From positions 1-22,631 of the forward strand of contig JAVBKU010000021.1 in the NCBI GenBank assembly GCA_031553875.1: a DNA stretch of 22,631 nt, in the 5' to 3' direction. Numbering within the stretch: the first letter of the stretch is position 1; every line of letters begins with the position of its first letter. The notes beneath the pieces were generated by a model. The model saw only the letters and a list, made by a program, of their open reading frames with translations. It made no database searches and was not told where the DNA came from. Shown here one piece after another: positions 20,440-22,631 of this stretch. The position numbers were made by a program, and so were the translations under genes. This DNA is from JAVBKU01 sp031553875 (GTDB taxonomy: Bacteria; Bacteroidota; Bacteroidia; Bacteroidales; Rikenellaceae).

Positions 20440-22631
20440 ATGAGCTCCTCCAAATTCAAAGAGTACAAGGGCCTCGACCTCTCCAAGCTGAACCGCGAAG
20501 TCCTCGAAGAATGGGACCACGACGACACCTTCCACAAGAGTATCTCCACACGCGAAGGCCGCCCCACATTCGTCTTCTACGAAGGCCCCCCCTCGGCAAA
20601 CGGCACCCCGGGCATACACCACGTGATGGCTCGTACCATCAAGGACATTTTCTGCCGCTACAAGACCCAGAAAGGCTATCTTGTGCACCGCAAGGCCGGA
20701 TGGGACACGCACGGCCTCCCGGTGGAACTGGGCGTGGAGAAAAAGCTCGGCATCACCAAGGAAGATATCGGCACCAAAATCTCTATCGAGGAGTACAACA
20801 AAACCTGCCGCAAGGAGGTGATGGCCTACACCAACGAGTGGGAGACCCTCACGCGCAACATGGGTTATTGGGTCAACATGGACGACCCTTACATAACTTA
20901 CGACAATAAATACATCGAAACGTTGTGGTACCTCTTGGGCCAGCTCTTCGAAAAGGGATTGCTCTACAAGGGTTACACCATACAGCCCTACTCCCCCGCT
21001 GCGGGTACGGGCCTCAGCAACCACGAGCTCAACCAGCCCGGTTGCTACCGTGACGTGAAGGATACTACCTGTACCGCAATGTTCAAAGTGGTGCGCGACG
21101 CCTCAAGCGAAAAGCTGTTCGCAGGCGTGGAGGGCGACCTGCATATCATGGCCTGGACGACTACGCCCTGGACCCTGCCCTCCAATACGGCTTTGGCCGT
21201 AGGCCCGGGCATCACATATGTCAAGGTGCGTTCGTTCAACCCCTATACAGGCAAGCCCATAGCCGTAATACTTGCCAAAGACCTGCTGGGCAGCTACTTC
21301 AGCCCCAAGAACGCCGAACTCGTCATGGAAGATTACGCGGGCGACGCCAAGAACATACCGTTCAAGGTAATCGGCGAATACAAGGGTACGGAACTGGTCG
21401 GTGCGCGCTACGAACAGCTTATAGGCTGGATCCGCCCCGACGGCGACGCATTCAGGGTTATCGGCGGCGACTACGTGACCACGGAGGACGGTACGGGTAT
21501 CGTACACATAGCCCCCACTTTCGGTGCGGACGACGACCGTGTGGCCAAGCAGTCGGGCATAGCTCCGCTCATCGTGATCGACACCGTGGGCAAGACTATG
21601 CCAATGGTAGACCGTATGGGTAAATTCTTCCTGGTCAAGGATATGGATAAGGCCTTTGCCGACAAGTTCGTGGACAAAGCCTCTTACGCAGAGTACGAGG
21701 GACGTTTCGTAAAGAACGCCTACGACCCTGAGAAGACCGAGGACGAGGCCACGCTGGACATAGACATCGCCGTAATGCTCAAAGCCGAGGGCAAGGCATT
21801 CAAGATCGAGAAACACGTACACAACTACCCCCACTGCTGGCGTACCGACAAACCGGTGCTCTACTACCCTCTCGACTCGTGGTTCATCCGTACCACGGCG
21901 GTCAAGGACAAACTGATATCGCTCAACGAAACCATAAACTGGCATCCGCAGAGTACAGGCACCGGCCGCTTCGGCAAATGGCTCGAAAACCTCGTGGACT
22001 GGAACCTGTCCCGCTCACGTTACTGGGGTACGCCCCTGCCTATCTGGGCCAATGAGGACCACTCCAAGCTCAAGTGCATAAGCTCCGTGGCGCAGCTCAA
22101 GAAGGAGATAGACCGCGCGGTGGAAGCCGGGGCGATGAAGGAAAATCCCCTCAAAGAGTTCGTCGAAGGCGACTTCAGCAAGGATAATTATAACAAGTTC
22201 GACCTGCACCGCCCTTACGTGGACAATATCGTGCTGGTGGACGAGGAGGGCAACAAGATGTTCCGCGAAAGCGACCTTATCGACGTGTGGTTCGACAGCG
22301 GCGCGATGCCCTATGCCCAGATGCACTACCCGTTCGAGATCTCGGGCGAGGAGTTCTCCAAGGTGTTCCCTGCCGACTATATAGCCGAGGGGGTAGACCA
22401 GACAAGGGGGTGGTTCTTCACACTGCACGCCATATCGACCATGCTCTTCGACAGCGTGGCGTTCAAAAATATCATCTCCAACGGCCTGGTGCTCGACAAG
22501 AACGGCAACAAGATGAGCAAGCGCCTGGGCAACGGCGTGGACCCCTTCGAGGTGATCGACAAGTACGGTTCAGACGCTGTGAGGTGGTACATGATAGGCA
22601 ACTCGCAGCCGTGGGACAACCTCAAGTTCGA
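20440..22631 (+). CDS. ileS: Isoleucyl-tRNA synthetase (3' end beyond window)
   Basis: IleRS charges tRNA-Ile and edits misactivated valine in the cytosol. 730 codons are present; the C-terminal tRNA-binding part lies outside the window (full Bacteroidales proteins are about 1,130-1,150 residues). The class I HIGH-type motif is PSANGTPGIHH (51-61), preceded by YEGP. The KMSKS loop appears as KMSKR (691-695) in NGNKMSKRLGN. The editing domain (CP1) lies between them, with TTPWTLPSNTAL. WFDSGAMPYAQMHYPFE and EGVDQTRGWFF are typical of the catalytic core. The sequence style resembles the IleS2/eukaryote-like branch, which is often mupirocin tolerant; that is inference. The ATG at 20440 matches the family N-terminus. 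Confidence 0.96.
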   Translation, partial: MSSSKFKEYKGLDLSKLNREVLEEWDHDDTFHKSISTREGRPTFVFYEGPPSANGTPGIHHVMARTIKDIFCRYKTQKGYLVHRKAGWDTHGLPVELGVEKKLGITKEDIGTKISIEEYNKTCRKEVMAYTNEWETLTRNMGYWVNMDDPYITYDNKYIETLWYLLGQLFEKGLLYKGYTIQPYSPAAGTGLSNHELNQPGCYRDVKDTTCTAMFKVVRDASSEKLFAGVEGDLHIMAWTTTPWTLPSNTALAVGPGITYVKVRSFNPYTGKPIAVILAKDLLGSYFSPKNAELVMEDYAGDAKNIPFKVIGEYKGTELVGARYEQLIGWIRPDGDAFRVIGGDYVTTEDGTGIVHIAPTFGADDDRVAKQSGIAPLIVIDTVGKTMPMVDRMGKFFLVKDMDKAFADKFVDKASYAEYEGRFVKNAYDPEKTEDEATLDIDIAVMLKAEGKAFKIEKHVHNYPHCWRTDKPVLYYPLDSWFIRTTAVKDKLISLNETINWHPQSTGTGRFGKWLENLVDWNLSRSRYWGTPLPIWANEDHSKLKCISSVAQLKKEIDRAVEAGAMKENPLKEFVEGDFSKDNYNKFDLHRPYVDNIVLVDEEGNKMFRESDLIDVWFDSGAMPYAQMHYPFEISGEEFSKVFPADYIAEGVDQTRGWFFTLHAISTMLFDSVAFKNIISNGLVLDKNGNKMSKRLGNGVDPFEVIDKYGSDAVRWYMIGNSQPWDNLKF

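Overview
This window is a chromosomal stretch of a high-GC member of the Bacteroidetes, most likely order Bacteroidales and possibly Rikenellaceae/Alistipes-like (the family is an inference). The phylum call rests on two things. Nearly every transcription unit has the phylum's -7 box, TAnnTTTG. The proteins also match Bacteroidetes forms: the recF/DUF721 and TPR/ribH divergent pair, phoH next to purC, a DPM1-like glycosyltransferase next to dihydroorotase, and an ileS with the EGPPSANG..GIHH motif.

Layout. 1-690: no credible gene; a truncated copy of an intergenic repeat, a palindrome, a long imperfect hairpin and a terminator. 691-2822: leftward genes for a Tat-exported FAD oxidoreductase and a HAD phosphatase. 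2823-3066: divergent region with a large stem-loop. 3067-3708: rex. 3792-4562: an AT-rich GIY-YIG nuclease-like gene that looks foreign. 4750-7223: a RibF-like protein with a degenerate flavokinase half, then guaB. 7333-7403: tRNA-Gln on the minus strand. 7404-7802: repeat copy B. 7803-9855: leftward glycosyltransferase and pyrC. 9967-16874: a rightward run of a COG2509-type flavoprotein, an outer-membrane barrel protein, phoH, purC, pepD and a diacylglycerol-kinase-family lipid kinase. 16875-17279: repeat copy C and the ribH terminator. 17280-18502: leftward TPR protein and ribH. 18644-20034: recF and a DUF721 protein. 20035-20439: repeat copy D. 20440 to the end: the first 730 codons of ileS.

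Most genes are housekeeping: purine synthesis (guaB, purC), pyrimidine synthesis (pyrC), flavin supply (RibF-like, ribH), redox sensing (rex), replication repair (recF) and translation (ileS, tRNA-Gln). Several flavin and NAD users sit among the flavin-supply genes, but nothing in the sequence shows a dedicated pathway beyond chance neighbourhood.

The least ordinary material lies outside the standard genes. It comprises a four-copy structured intergenic repeat with nested, covarying stems and a linked 26-bp palindrome; an 86-nt multi-segment hairpin at 387-472; a structured element between the HAD gene and rex; a structured guaB leader; an isolated AT-rich GIY-YIG gene; and a RibF whose shortened C-terminus carries a nine-G tract in which a single-base slip either way gives an almost immediate stop. 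No CRISPR array, transposase, integrase or prophage gene was seen.
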